Shown one piece after another: positions 46,001-54,116 of a DNA stretch of 64,000 nucleotides. The notes beneath the pieces were generated by a model. It was given only the letters and a program-made list of their open reading frames with translations, ran no database searches and was not told the DNA's origin. The position numbers were made by a program, and so were the translations under genes. The first letter of the stretch is position 1; every line of letters starts with the position of its first letter. The stretch comes from Rhodothermus marinus (GTDB lineage Bacteria > Bacteroidota > Rhodothermia > Rhodothermales > Rhodothermaceae), in assembly GCF_009936275.1 (NCBI RefSeq), contig NZ_AP019797.1, positions 2,029,890-2,093,889 on the forward strand. Reading direction: 5' to 3'.

Positions 46001-48013
46001 GTGCGATTAAAACCTGAGGGAGATCCAACCCATTGAGGAGAAGAAGGAGATTTCAATACCAAAAAGGTGCGATTAAAACGGAGGCCGGAGATCGCCTCAT
46101 CATCTACCATCCCGAATTTCAATACCAAAAAGGTGCGATTAAAACACACGACGGTGCGGCTTGCCGCGCGCGCCTGCTGCAATTTCAATACCAAAAAGGT
46201 GCGATTAAAACTGAGGACATTGCCGGAAGCATTCAAAACAAACACAAATTTCAATACCAAAAAGGTGCGATTAAAACTGCTGAGTCTGCTGCGTCTGCAT
46301 GACTGTGCTGTGGTTATTTCAATACCAAAAAGGTGCGATTAAAACCCTTGCAATGCAGCCATCTACCAACCCAACCAAACAAAATTTCAATACCAAAAAG
46401 GTGCGATTAAAACATGGCTGGGAAGCGCCTACGACAGCGAGTTCGAAATTTCAATACCAAAAAGGTGCGATTAAAACGCCGCCCGCGCGGCATCTCGTGG
46501 TGGATTTTGAATCATTTCAATACCAAAAAGGTGCGATTAAAACTGAACGAGGTGAAGCGACTGGCCGCCTTTCTGGAGGAGATTTCAATACCAAAAAGGT
46601 GCGATTAAAACACGGGAGATCTCGCGTCAGAACGGCTCTCATGGCTTCATTTCAATACCAAAAAGGTGCGATTAAAACCTCTCCGGGCGTACCCTTACGA
46701 CGAACTGGACTTGAAGATTTCAATACCAAAAAGGTGCGATTAAAACGAGGCTGGCGGGGATGGATGAAGAGGTGACGGTACATTTCAATACCAAAAAGGT
46801 GCGATTAAAACACGAAGACGAGATCCATAATCCGTAAACGGTCAACGCGTGATTTCAATACCAAAAAGGTGCGATTAAAACTTCGATGAGCACGCCGCCG
46901 AAATCGAACTTGCGGTGAATTTCAATACCAAAAAGGTGCGATTAAAACCGCGTGCTCAATGCCGATCCTATTGCCTACATCAAGAATTTCAATACCAAAA
47001 AGGTGCGATTAAAACCGCGCTTTCTGCTGCTGTCCCGGTATCTGTCTGAGCAATTTCAATACCAAAAAGGTGCGATTAAAACCGGGCGACGGCGTGCCGC
47101 GTATGTTGAAATGACTCACATTTCAATACCAAAAAGGTGCGATTAAAACTCCGTAATCGTCAGCTTACCGCCATACCTGACGCAATTTCAATACCAAAAA
47201 GGTGCGATTAAAACGGGCGCCGTGCCGTCGCCTGCAGCCACGACCGTCAATTTCAATACCAAAAAGGTGCGATTAAAACAAACAGAACTCACCGCACCGC
47301 CCGCGCACGTTGTTGTGATTTCAATACCAAAAAGGTGCGATTAAAACAGAGAAGGGTGATGGGTTATAACCGCGGTAGATGATATTTCAATACCAAAAAG
47401 GTGCGATTAAAACGCGGAATACGTGCGTAGCCGCCCGCGCGGCATCTCGATTTCAATACCAAAAAGGTGCGATTAAAACAATCTCTCTGGCCTACCGAGA
47501 CGGGGATCGTGTCTGGTATTTCAATACCAAAAAGGTGCGATTAAAACATCTGTTCGAGGCGCCCGTATCTGTTGAGCTTGAAGAATTTCAATACCAAAAA
47601 GGTGCGATTAAAACTGAAGGAATTGTGAAGAACGCGTGAAAAATATGTGAATTTCAATACCAAAAAGGTGCGATTAAAACGAGACCCGCGAGGGTCGCGT
47701 CTATCTGCACGTAACCATTTCAATACCAAAAAGGTGCGATTAAAACTGGTGGATTTTAGAAACAAACGTGTTCGACGACTAACATTTCAATACCAAAAAG
47801 GTGCGATTAAAACGCGTGTGGTGCGCGTTGGCTGCACCACCGCCCGCGATTTCAATACCAAAAAGGTGCGATTAAAACCTGATCGAGGATGCGAAAAATG
47901 CGATGGCTGATTAATATTTCAATACCAAAAAGGTGCGATTAAAACGCCGATCTTTGCCGCCGCGATGATCAAGGCGCATCCGGATTTCAATACCAAAAAG
48001 GTGCGATTAAAAC
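43061..48013 (-). CRISPR. CRISPR array: 75 repeats of 30 bp, 74 spacers
   Basis: The repeat, read on the minus strand, starts GTTTTAATCGCACC and ends GGTATTGAAAT, the form used by type I-B and III systems, which would leave ATTGAAAT as the 5' tag of the crRNA. I counted 75 copies from 43061 to 48013; spacers are 34-39 bases, mostly 36. Only the leftmost copy (43061-43090, starting TGGAATATCC on the plus strand) is degenerate, which marks the old, trailer end and places the leader at 48014 onward. The array is therefore transcribed leftward. Two spacers (46478-46513 and 47414-47449) share 20 bases. Confidence 0.99.
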
Positions 48014-48274
48014 CCCGGCCTTTCAAAGAGCAGAACCGGCTTCTGGAGGGTATTATAAGCGATTTGATCCGGAATGTCAAGTCCCCGGAGTCGTCGACCT
48101 CCGGTTACCCCTGAAACCCCGGGGGTCCGACGACTTTTATTAAACTGCTAAAAATAAAAGAAATAAAACAACAGATTTTCTTTTACCTATCATTTGCGTT
48201 GCCGAATTCAGTTCGTTATCTTGGGGTCGACGACGCCAGTCAGGGCACTTCTCACGTAATTACAGGAGGTTACG
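48014..48274 (-). promoter_or_regulatory. CRISPR leader and cas2 upstream region
   Basis: It holds an AT-rich core at about 48136-48190, where the array promoter should lie. The core is flanked by GTCGTCGACC at 48090-48099 and its exact reverse complement GGTCGACGAC at 48225-48234, with a similar GTCCGACGAC at 48125-48134. A GC-rich patch with CCCCGGGGG lies near 48117-48125. Cas1-Cas2 would insert new spacers at the 48013/48014 border. Confidence 0.75.
48194..48222 (+). promoter_or_regulatory. Candidate promoter of cas2
   Basis: TTGCGT (48194-48199), 17 bases, then TATCTT (48217-48222). A good Shine-Dalgarno AGGAGGT (48264-48270) precedes the cas2 ATG. Confidence 0.4.
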
Positions 48275-48541
48275 ATGCCGTACTACATTGCCGTTTACGA
48301 TGTCAACGTGCGGCGCGTCGCCAAAATGCTTAAGCTCTTCCGGCGCTATCTGACCTGGGTGCAGCGCTCCGTCTTCGAGGGCGAGTTGACCGAAGCGCAG
48401 TTTCAGCGCCTGCAGCACGAAGCCGGCCGGCTCATGAACCCCGACGAAGACGTGGTCATCTTTTACGAGCTGCGCGACGTCCGTTACAGCCGGCGTCTGG
48501 TGCTGGGTACTGAACAGGGCCACCGCGACCGCTTCCTATGA
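48275..48541 (+). CDS. cas2: CRISPR-associated endonuclease Cas2
   Basis: An 88-residue ferredoxin-fold protein, the dimeric scaffold of the Cas1-Cas2 spacer integrase. The N-terminal strand YYIAVYDVN bears the usual Asp, followed by RRVAKMLKLFRRYLTWVQRSVFEG, and the C-terminal strand is VVIFYEL. It is preceded by AGGAGGT. It is the only cas gene on the plus strand, reading away from the leader, and its stop lies one base from the stop of the convergent cas1 gene. Confidence 0.97.
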   Translation: MPYYIAVYDVNVRRVAKMLKLFRRYLTWVQRSVFEGELTEAQFQRLQHEAGRLMNPDEDVVIFYELRDVRYSRRLVLGTEQGHRDRFL

Positions 48542-48542
48542 A

Positions 48543-49625
48543 TCACCACCACATGTGCAGCCCGCGGTAAGGCTCGTTCTTCGGGTCCAGCAAATGCCGG
48601 ATCAGCTTGTAGCACTCCAGGCGAATCAAGCGTTCGTAACTGACGTGTCGCTCCAGACGACGGTGATAGACCGTCTGGCGCAGGCGTTCATCCCAGTGCC
48701 GGACGAAAATCCGTCGCCCTTCCTCCTTCAGGTAGACCCCGCCCAGCCGTTCCTCGAAATGACGCGGCGTGATCTCACCGGTCTTGACCAGCCGAAAAAT
48801 GGCTCGATCTACCAGAATCGGCTTGAAAATCTCGGACAGGTCCAGCGCCAACGAAAAGCGCCGCGCACCCGGTTCATGCAGGTACGAAATGGTCGGATCC
48901 AGCGCCGTGCGATGAATCTGACGAATGGTGGTCGTGTAGCACAGGCTGTTGCCGAAGCTGATCAGCGCGTTGATCTCGTTGGAAGGCGGCCGCCGCTCGC
49001 GCTTTTCAAAAACAAAGGCTTCGCCGGGACCGTCGGCCAGAATGGACGGCCAGGCGCTGTAGTAGGCCTCCCGGCTGCGCCCTTCGATGCCCATCAGTTC
49101 GGGAATCTTTTCGGCGGACCTGAGCTGCGTGCGTTCCTGCTCGATGGTGGCGATCGCTTCGGCGACGGCTTCCCGACGCTCCCCTTCCAGGCGGTTGACG
49201 TAGTAGCGCAGCACACGGAGCAGGTTGTAGGTGGCCGCCTCCACGATGGCCCGGGCCAGATAACGCCGCCGCTTTGGTCGCACGTAGTGCAGCACCTGCT
49301 CGATGCGCAGCCGCCCGCTGTGCAGGTAATCGCGCGGGATGTAGGTGCCCGTGTAGTTGCCGTAGTAGTCGTAGAAGTGCGCCGGGATGTCGTGCCGCGC
49401 CAGAAACGTGAGCAGCTTCGAGTTCAGATCGACCTCGCCGAAAAAGTACAGGCTTTCGACCTGTTCGACCGGAAACGGGATGCGTTCGCCGGTGGGTGTG
49501 CCCGAGGGTTCGCCTGTCTCATCCTGATCGTCCGGGATGCGTTCGCCGGCGGCTTTTTCGAAAAAGAGCGTGTTCTGTCGCCGGCGCAGGCGTCCGCTGG
49601 AGAAGATGTAATAGGGCCGCTTCAT
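48543..49625 (-). CDS. cas1: CRISPR-associated integrase Cas1
   Basis: A 360-residue Cas1 of the type I-B/III kind. The metal residues are the Glu in ELMGIEGRSREAYY (~178), the His in YLHEPGARRFSLALDL (~248) and the Asp/Glu just after it in LDLSEIFKP. The N-terminal beta domain contains an unusual insertion at ~25-50 (AAGERIPDDQDETGEPSG then TPTGERIP), coded by a 17-bp direct repeat at 49476-49492 and 49533-49549. The start ATG 49625-49623 overlaps the stop of the DnaQ-like exonuclease gene. It converges on cas2. Confidence 0.97.
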   Translation of the reverse strand: MKRPYYIFSSGRLRRRQNTLFFEKAAGERIPDDQDETGEPSGTPTGERIPFPVEQVESLYFFGEVDLNSKLLTFLARHDIPAHFYDYYGNYTGTYIPRDYLHSGRLRIEQVLHYVRPKRRRYLARAIVEAATYNLLRVLRYYVNRLEGERREAVAEAIATIEQERTQLRSAEKIPELMGIEGRSREAYYSAWPSILADGPGEAFVFEKRERRPPSNEINALISFGNSLCYTTTIRQIHRTALDPTISYLHEPGARRFSLALDLSEIFKPILVDRAIFRLVKTGEITPRHFEERLGGVYLKEEGRRIFVRHWDERLRQTVYHRRLERHVSYERLIRLECYKLIRHLLDPKNEPYRGLHMWW

Positions 49626-50311
49626 GAGCTCGGTGGCTGACAGTCGCGTGGAAGCAGCGGTAGCAGGCGCGCAAAGCAGGCCATCGTGGCCACAACGTCG
49701 GCTTCGCAGTAGCGACGCACGCCTTCGATCCCTTCGGTCTCCAGGAGGTGCTGCACCAGACTTCCGTCGCCGTGCTCCTTGGGGCTCGGAATGTGCAGCA
49801 GCGCGCACAGATCGGCCAGCCCCAGGTTGATGCCCGCAAACAGGTTGAACAGGTCGCAATGGGGATATTGCTTGTAGGGATAATCATCCAGCAGGCCGCA
49901 TGCCACGGGCAGCAGGCCGTGGTGGAGCGTGCGGGCCAGCAGAAAGGGCACGTCGAAGCGCTTGCCGTTGAACGTGATCCACAGGATTTTCTCGCCAAGA
50001 TCTACAAACTGCTGCACGTCGCGCCAGAAGCGCGCGAGCATGGCGCCTTCGTCGTCGGGCGTAGGCGCCAGATAGGAGTGCGGCGGGTTGGGCCGGAAGG
50101 GATCGTCGACGGCCCGTTGCACCGAAATGCACACGATCCAGCTCAGCAGGGGATGCAGGCTGGCGGCCCGCTGCGCCAGTGCTTCCTCGTGCGCTTCGGG
50201 TTCACGCTGGCGCAGGAAGTGCACCTCGCGCGCCAGGCGGGCCTGCTGCTGCGCCGAATACCCGTCGGCCGGCAGCGGACACGTCTCAATATCCAGCGCA
50301 AGGTAATGCAT
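49622..50311 (-). CDS. DnaQ-like DEDDy 3'-5' exonuclease coupled to cas1
   Basis: A 229-residue exonuclease of the RNase H-like PolB-exonuclease group. The DEDDy residues are visible: Asp7 and Glu9 in LALDIET, Asp120 in TFNGKRFDVPFL, and Tyr201/Asp205 in YCEADV. Start ATG 50311 places the first catalytic strand at the N-terminus. Its stop overlaps the cas1 start codon (ATGA), so the two proteins are made from one message and probably in equal amounts. DnaQ-type exonucleases trim prespacers in some CRISPR systems, and a Cas2-DnaQ fusion is known from type I-E, so a role in spacer processing is a strong inference. General DNA repair is the alternative. Confidence 0.88.
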   Translation of the reverse strand: MHYLALDIETCPLPADGYSAQQQARLAREVHFLRQREPEAHEEALAQRAASLHPLLSWIVCISVQRAVDDPFRPNPPHSYLAPTPDDEGAMLARFWRDVQQFVDLGEKILWITFNGKRFDVPFLLARTLHHGLLPVACGLLDDYPYKQYPHCDLFNLFAGINLGLADLCALLHIPSPKEHGDGSLVQHLLETEGIEGVRRYCEADVVATMACFARLLPLLPRDCQPPSS

Positions 50312-50462
50312 GGGATAAGCACATTGGCGAACAATCAAGCATACCCATTGCACTGGCAACCAGCGAAGTACAATCGCCGCGCATTTTCATGCTGCGCATG
50401 TGCAACGTAAAACCTGCAATTCTCTATCGCGGCACCAATTCTGGTAATCGTTCTGTTTTCTC
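50312..50462 (-). other. Intergenic gap between the CARF gene and the exonuclease-cas1 pair
   Basis: A 151-base gap separates the Cmr-CARF gene run from the exonuclease-cas1 pair, so the adaptation genes may have their own promoter. The AT-rich stretch 50430-50462 and the palindromic TGCGCATGTGCA (50394-50405) are the only features seen. Confidence 0.4.
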
Positions 50463-51527
50463 TTAAACCCTGTTTTCAACCTCAAAGCGTCGCCAATTCT
50501 GATAATTGCTTCGCCTCACTCCCCTTTGAATGGCCCTTTCATACGACTGATCACTGTGCCGCGTCAATTCGCAAACACGGATACCTCCCTGTTCGTCTTC
50601 AAAATAGAAAAGGCGCTCGTCACGATGTCCTTTTGGAAAAACAAAGCAATCGCAATTATGTACCTGATCAGATCCGCTGCGTCGAAGTTCTTGCAGGCGT
50701 AGTTTTGCCAGCGTACGGTCAAAAAGAGCCTTCACAGCTGGTTCTGCCTGTTCATAGGTGCGCCAAGCTGAGTCAGAAAGCCATACAGGCGTCCCTTGCG
50801 CCTGCTCCAGTCGATTCTGGTAAGCTTCGTAAAAAGCTTCACCTGTAGGCGACAGGAAGGTATATCCTTCCTCTTCTGTCAGCAGCAAATGGATTTCCTG
50901 AGTTCTGGGCAGCCCACGCAATCGATTCTCAACCTCCCTGGTATCTCTGTAATCTGCATGAATCCATTCAAAAAATTCTTCATACTCGGCCAGCAAAGAA
51001 TAATCCCATCCGATCGGTGTTGGAGGCATTTCAATAATGTCTCGAAAGGCTTCATGAATGTAGTACACGGGCACATCAAACAGCAGTCCTACCAGGGTAG
51101 CATAGGCAATTTCCGCCTTGAAGCCACCGGTCGCATTGATCAGCACCTCTCGATTTTGCTTTCGCTCTCTTCGGATAAGTTCGGTCAGCGTCGCTACCAG
51201 AGAACGTAACCCTCTCATCTTGAAGCGACGCTCGGCATAGGTAAGATCCTGGATTTCAAGTGATTCTGCCTGATACCCTTCGCTATCGTAATAACGTCTC
51301 AGGGCTTCGGCACAGACGTGCCCCTCTTCTGTCTGAGAATGGAGGAAAATAAGCTTGTCTCCTTCCTGAAGCAGTCGAGAGAGGGAATTTGTCTCTGCAC
51401 TGGCCTGCTCTGGCGAGGAGTGCCTGAGGTAATTGGCAATCTCTTGGTCATTCAACTCCTGTTTTTTGAACTCCCGCCGAGCGTTAGTCAGTAGCGAGGT
51501 TCCTACCGTAATCAGCAGCGTTCGCAT
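50463..51527 (-). CDS. CARF-domain effector with RelE-like C-terminus (candidate Cami1-type ribonuclease)
   Basis: A 354-residue protein. Residues ~1-170 form a CARF domain of the APE2256 type (LLITVGTSLLTNA at the start, INATGGFKAEIAYATL for the ligand-binding loop, FDVPVYYIHE). A middle winged-helix-like part follows. The last ~85 residues (CFVFPKGHRDERLFYFED, then IRVCELTRHSDQSYERA) resemble RelE mRNA interferases. Cyclic oligoadenylate made by the Cas10 in this operon should bind the CARF domain and activate the nuclease. The DNA is visibly richer in A/T than its neighbours. The start ATG 51527 begins at the CARF strand; Csm6/Csx1 HEPN or PD-D/ExK motifs were not seen. Confidence 0.82.
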   Translation of the reverse strand: MRTLLITVGTSLLTNARREFKKQELNDQEIANYLRHSSPEQASAETNSLSRLLQEGDKLIFLHSQTEEGHVCAEALRRYYDSEGYQAESLEIQDLTYAERRFKMRGLRSLVATLTELIRRERKQNREVLINATGGFKAEIAYATLVGLLFDVPVYYIHEAFRDIIEMPPTPIGWDYSLLAEYEEFFEWIHADYRDTREVENRLRGLPRTQEIHLLLTEEEGYTFLSPTGEAFYEAYQNRLEQAQGTPVWLSDSAWRTYEQAEPAVKALFDRTLAKLRLQELRRSGSDQVHNCDCFVFPKGHRDERLFYFEDEQGGIRVCELTRHSDQSYERAIQRGVRRSNYQNWRRFEVENRV

Positions 51528-51537
51528 AGCAGAATAT

Positions 51538-52716
51538 TCATCTGGACTTCCACAACCCGGAAAGAGACACCTGGCGGATCGTGCCATCTTTTGCCCGTTG
51601 GCTCACGGTCACCCAGATGAAGGTGCCTGGCCGAAAGCTTTCAAGATTACGCGCGCCGGTACAGGGAATAACCCGGTCGGCATAACCCGCTACCAGCAAG
51701 CGAACCTTTATCGGGCGCTGCCTGTTGTCCACAACTTCGGCCGGAATGCGCTCTTCTTGCTTCCGAGGCAGTTCTTTGAGCATCTCAGGGCGATCAGGCT
51801 CCAGACCGGTGTTCGAGGAGGCGGACTCTGTAGCCTCTTTATCGGAGCTACTCCGCGTTTCTCTCTGGCATTCCCTCCAGAGCCCGTATCCCGCCACCGT
51901 CTTTGCTCCAATGCCCATTTTCGTGAGCGCGCGGATAAGCCACTTCTGAGCCTGAGCCGCCAGTTTTTCCTCACGCGAGGCTACAGCAAAGAGAAATGCG
52001 CTCCCCGGGCCGATGGTAAGAAAGAAGACAGGCACAGGATTATGATAATCCGCCGGGGGGGCCGTCCCCTGGTAATACGGGGCATAGTGCGGATTCATCA
52101 CGTCGAGTTCCAGAGTCAGGTTTGCAGAATTGGCCGGAATCGCATCAAAGAAAATGACTTTTCCGGCCTGAGCTTTAGGTGGACTTTTACCGAAGACCTC
52201 TGCAAAAGTAGGGTCGTTTTCGTCTTTGCCTTCTATGAGTTTGGCATACGCTCGGGCCACGCCTTTGAGCGCGCTGCCCGGAATAACGGGAAAGCCGTAG
52301 ATCCGGTGCAGGCGAATGCTGGTCTCCAAGACGCTTTCAGCACCCAGACCAACGATAACGCGACTGGCAGCACACAAGGTGAACATTTGGACGATGTAAT
52401 TCTGCGCTCTTAAGGCGTCTGTCATGCGGTCCCACCGGTTTCTATAAGCTGAAAGCAACTGGCAAAGCTCCGGAAGGGTGAAAGACCTGGGAATCCGCTG
52501 GCGCTTGTCCGAGGCTTCTGTGCGCTTGAGCTCGCCACGTGGTTTCTGCCATTCGGTGAAATGGTCTAGCCACAAACCTGGATTGAGACAGGTCTGAAGG
52601 CCGCTGACCTGATCTGCCACTTCCGGCGGTAGGGGAAAACGCCAGATTCTCTCCTCAGACGATCCTCGGTAGTCTGGCCTTCGTGGCCCTCTGTGAGAAT
52701 GACGAGGCTTCGGCAT
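51538..52716 (-). CDS. cmr6: Type III-B RAMP protein Cmr6 with C-terminal extension
   Basis: A 392-residue subunit at the crRNA 3' end of the Cmr complex. The Cmr6 core is seen in GLGAESVLETSIRLHRIYG, PVIPGSALKGVARAYAK and the Gly-rich loop MGIGAKTVAGYGLW. Typical Cmr6 ends shortly after that loop (about residue 290); here a charged linker and a further ~70 residues follow (RQRPIKVRLLVAGYADRVI ... GTFIWVTVSQRAK), with a beta pattern suggesting an OB/S1-like RNA-binding domain. It is separated from cmr5 by one base. Confidence 0.9.
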   Translation of the reverse strand: MPKPRHSHRGPRRPDYRGSSEERIWRFPLPPEVADQVSGLQTCLNPGLWLDHFTEWQKPRGELKRTEASDKRQRIPRSFTLPELCQLLSAYRNRWDRMTDALRAQNYIVQMFTLCAASRVIVGLGAESVLETSIRLHRIYGFPVIPGSALKGVARAYAKLIEGKDENDPTFAEVFGKSPPKAQAGKVIFFDAIPANSANLTLELDVMNPHYAPYYQGTAPPADYHNPVPVFFLTIGPGSAFLFAVASREEKLAAQAQKWLIRALTKMGIGAKTVAGYGLWRECQRETRSSSDKEATESASSNTGLEPDRPEMLKELPRKQEERIPAEVVDNRQRPIKVRLLVAGYADRVIPCTGARNLESFRPGTFIWVTVSQRAKDGTIRQVSLSGLWKSR

Positions 52717-52717
52717 A

Positions 52718-53140
52718 TCAGTCCTCCGGCAGTTCGGCTTCGGCGAAGCGCTTGAGCCAGGTCAAAAAAGCCAGTGCCTCCGTTGTCGCTCTACGGTAGG
52801 CAACGCTGTCGTTCTCAAGCACCCATTGGAGCAGGTCTCCATTACTGGCTGTCGGGCTCGGAGCCACTTGACTCACGACCCAGTTGGAGAGATGGCGGAA
52901 GAGTACCGTATGCTCATTGGCAGGGTCGTTTTTGCCTTTTGCCTTGAGAAACGCCAGCGTCTGTCCCAAGCCGTTCGTGAGGACCAGCATCGGGACTTTG
53001 CGGGCAAGAGAATTGTACTTTTTCTTGAAGCTCTCAGGATCTTCCAGATTCTGGGCCTGGCTCAATACCTCCTGCACGCACGTCCACGCCCGTTCAGCCC
53101 GCTTCTGTTCCAGGGTTTTCTGCAGGGACTTTGTGCTCAT
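52718..53140 (-). CDS. cmr5: Type III-B small subunit Cmr5
   Basis: A 140-residue all-helical protein that lines the inner filament of the Cmr complex. The helical pattern and the segment PMLVLTNGLGQTLAFLKAKG are typical of Cmr5, as is the N-terminal QKRAERAWTCVQEVLS. The ATG overlaps the cmr4 stop codon. Confidence 0.94.
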   Translation of the reverse strand: MSTKSLQKTLEQKRAERAWTCVQEVLSQAQNLEDPESFKKKYNSLARKVPMLVLTNGLGQTLAFLKAKGKNDPANEHTVLFRHLSNWVVSQVAPSPTASNGDLLQWVLENDSVAYRRATTEALAFLTWLKRFAEAELPED

Positions 53141-54105
53141 GGCTGACCTCCCGTTTGGGTCCCACTCGTTGCCTGAGCCTGGCCTTGCCCTTCTACAAAG
53201 CGCACCTTCACGATGCCCCGACCCACCGTAGCATCGCCGCCCAGTTGGAGGCGTTTGCCGTCTACGGCTTCCCTTACGAATTCCAGAATCTTCTCAACTC
53301 GATCATTTGCTTGTTTCCAATCATCGGGCAACTCATCGTCTTTCACTCGTGGCTTGCTGGCAAAGAGTGTCGCGTACAGGAGCGTCTCGGAGGGCAGATG
53401 CTCCTCGGTCCAGAGGGCGCCCCGCTCCACCGTCTTTTTAGTGTCATCAATCCGCACCCGGGCAATGACCTCTGTAGAGAGCTGGACGAAGTCCCGAAAG
53501 GCGTTTTCGGGCAGGATCACCAAGCGCTTTTCTAAGGACTCGCGCCAGTATGTGTACTCATCCCCCTGAGGCATGGCCTTGTCTTGAAACCATTTTGCGA
53601 TGTCTGCTACGGTGTTGTTCTCCTGCGCCGTAAAGGCAAATTCTTCTAACACCACTCTTCCGTTTGCTACCACCCCACTTCCATTGGCTACGAATGCGGT
53701 CCCGTCGTCTGTCGGTGCGGGTCCGATCGGCTCCCAGTTCACCTGAAGCCCTGCCATTTCCGCTTCCCGCTTGAAGCGGGCCAGGACGTTCTGGCTCGTG
53801 ACCCAGGCAAAGACGCCCGCAAGCGAGCGCACCGGAAAGAGCAGAACGCGGGCGTCCCCCACCGAAAGCGCTCCGGCGTGATCGGACGCGCGCTGTGTCT
53901 CCGGGCCGAAGACAATCTCCACCTTTTGCGTGTCGCCTGCTGCCACGTCCCGCAGGCATCCTTTCAGACCGGAGGCCTGGATCATGGGGTAGCCCGTGGT
54001 GCGCTCCCGCTGAATGGGTAGATCCACGATACCCAGGCTCGTGCCGCTTCCCGCATGGAGCGGTGTTTCAGTGTACAGAAAGAGTATTGCTGCACGGTCA
54101 AACAT
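53137..54105 (-). CDS. cmr4: Type III-B backbone nuclease Cmr4
   Basis: A 322-residue RAMP (Cas7-like) that repeats along the crRNA and cuts target RNA. The N-terminal strand FLYTETPLHAGSG is followed by the catalytic Asp28 in GIVDLPIQRE, then ASGLKGCLRD and the Gly-rich loop GGDATVGRGIVKVR. The start ATG 54105 has a near-perfect AAGGAGGG seven bases upstream. With Asp28 intact, target RNA cleavage at six-base intervals is expected. Confidence 0.94.
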   Translation of the reverse strand: MFDRAAILFLYTETPLHAGSGTSLGIVDLPIQRERTTGYPMIQASGLKGCLRDVAAGDTQKVEIVFGPETQRASDHAGALSVGDARVLLFPVRSLAGVFAWVTSQNVLARFKREAEMAGLQVNWEPIGPAPTDDGTAFVANGSGVVANGRVVLEEFAFTAQENNTVADIAKWFQDKAMPQGDEYTYWRESLEKRLVILPENAFRDFVQLSTEVIARVRIDDTKKTVERGALWTEEHLPSETLLYATLFASKPRVKDDELPDDWKQANDRVEKILEFVREAVDGKRLQLGGDATVGRGIVKVRFVEGQGQAQATSGTQTGGQP

Positions 54106-54116
54106 AGGTCCCTCCT

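Noticed and set aside
43009-47910. Series of plus- and minus-strand ORFs with repeated NFNTKKVRLK or FNRTFLVLK peptides
   Set aside because: They are translations of the CRISPR repeat, whose unit lacks stops in these frames; no start signal or codon bias supports them.
50463-51527. CARF protein as Csm6/Csx1 with a HEPN nuclease
   Set aside because: No R-x4-6-H motif was seen in the C-terminal part; RelE-like text fits better.
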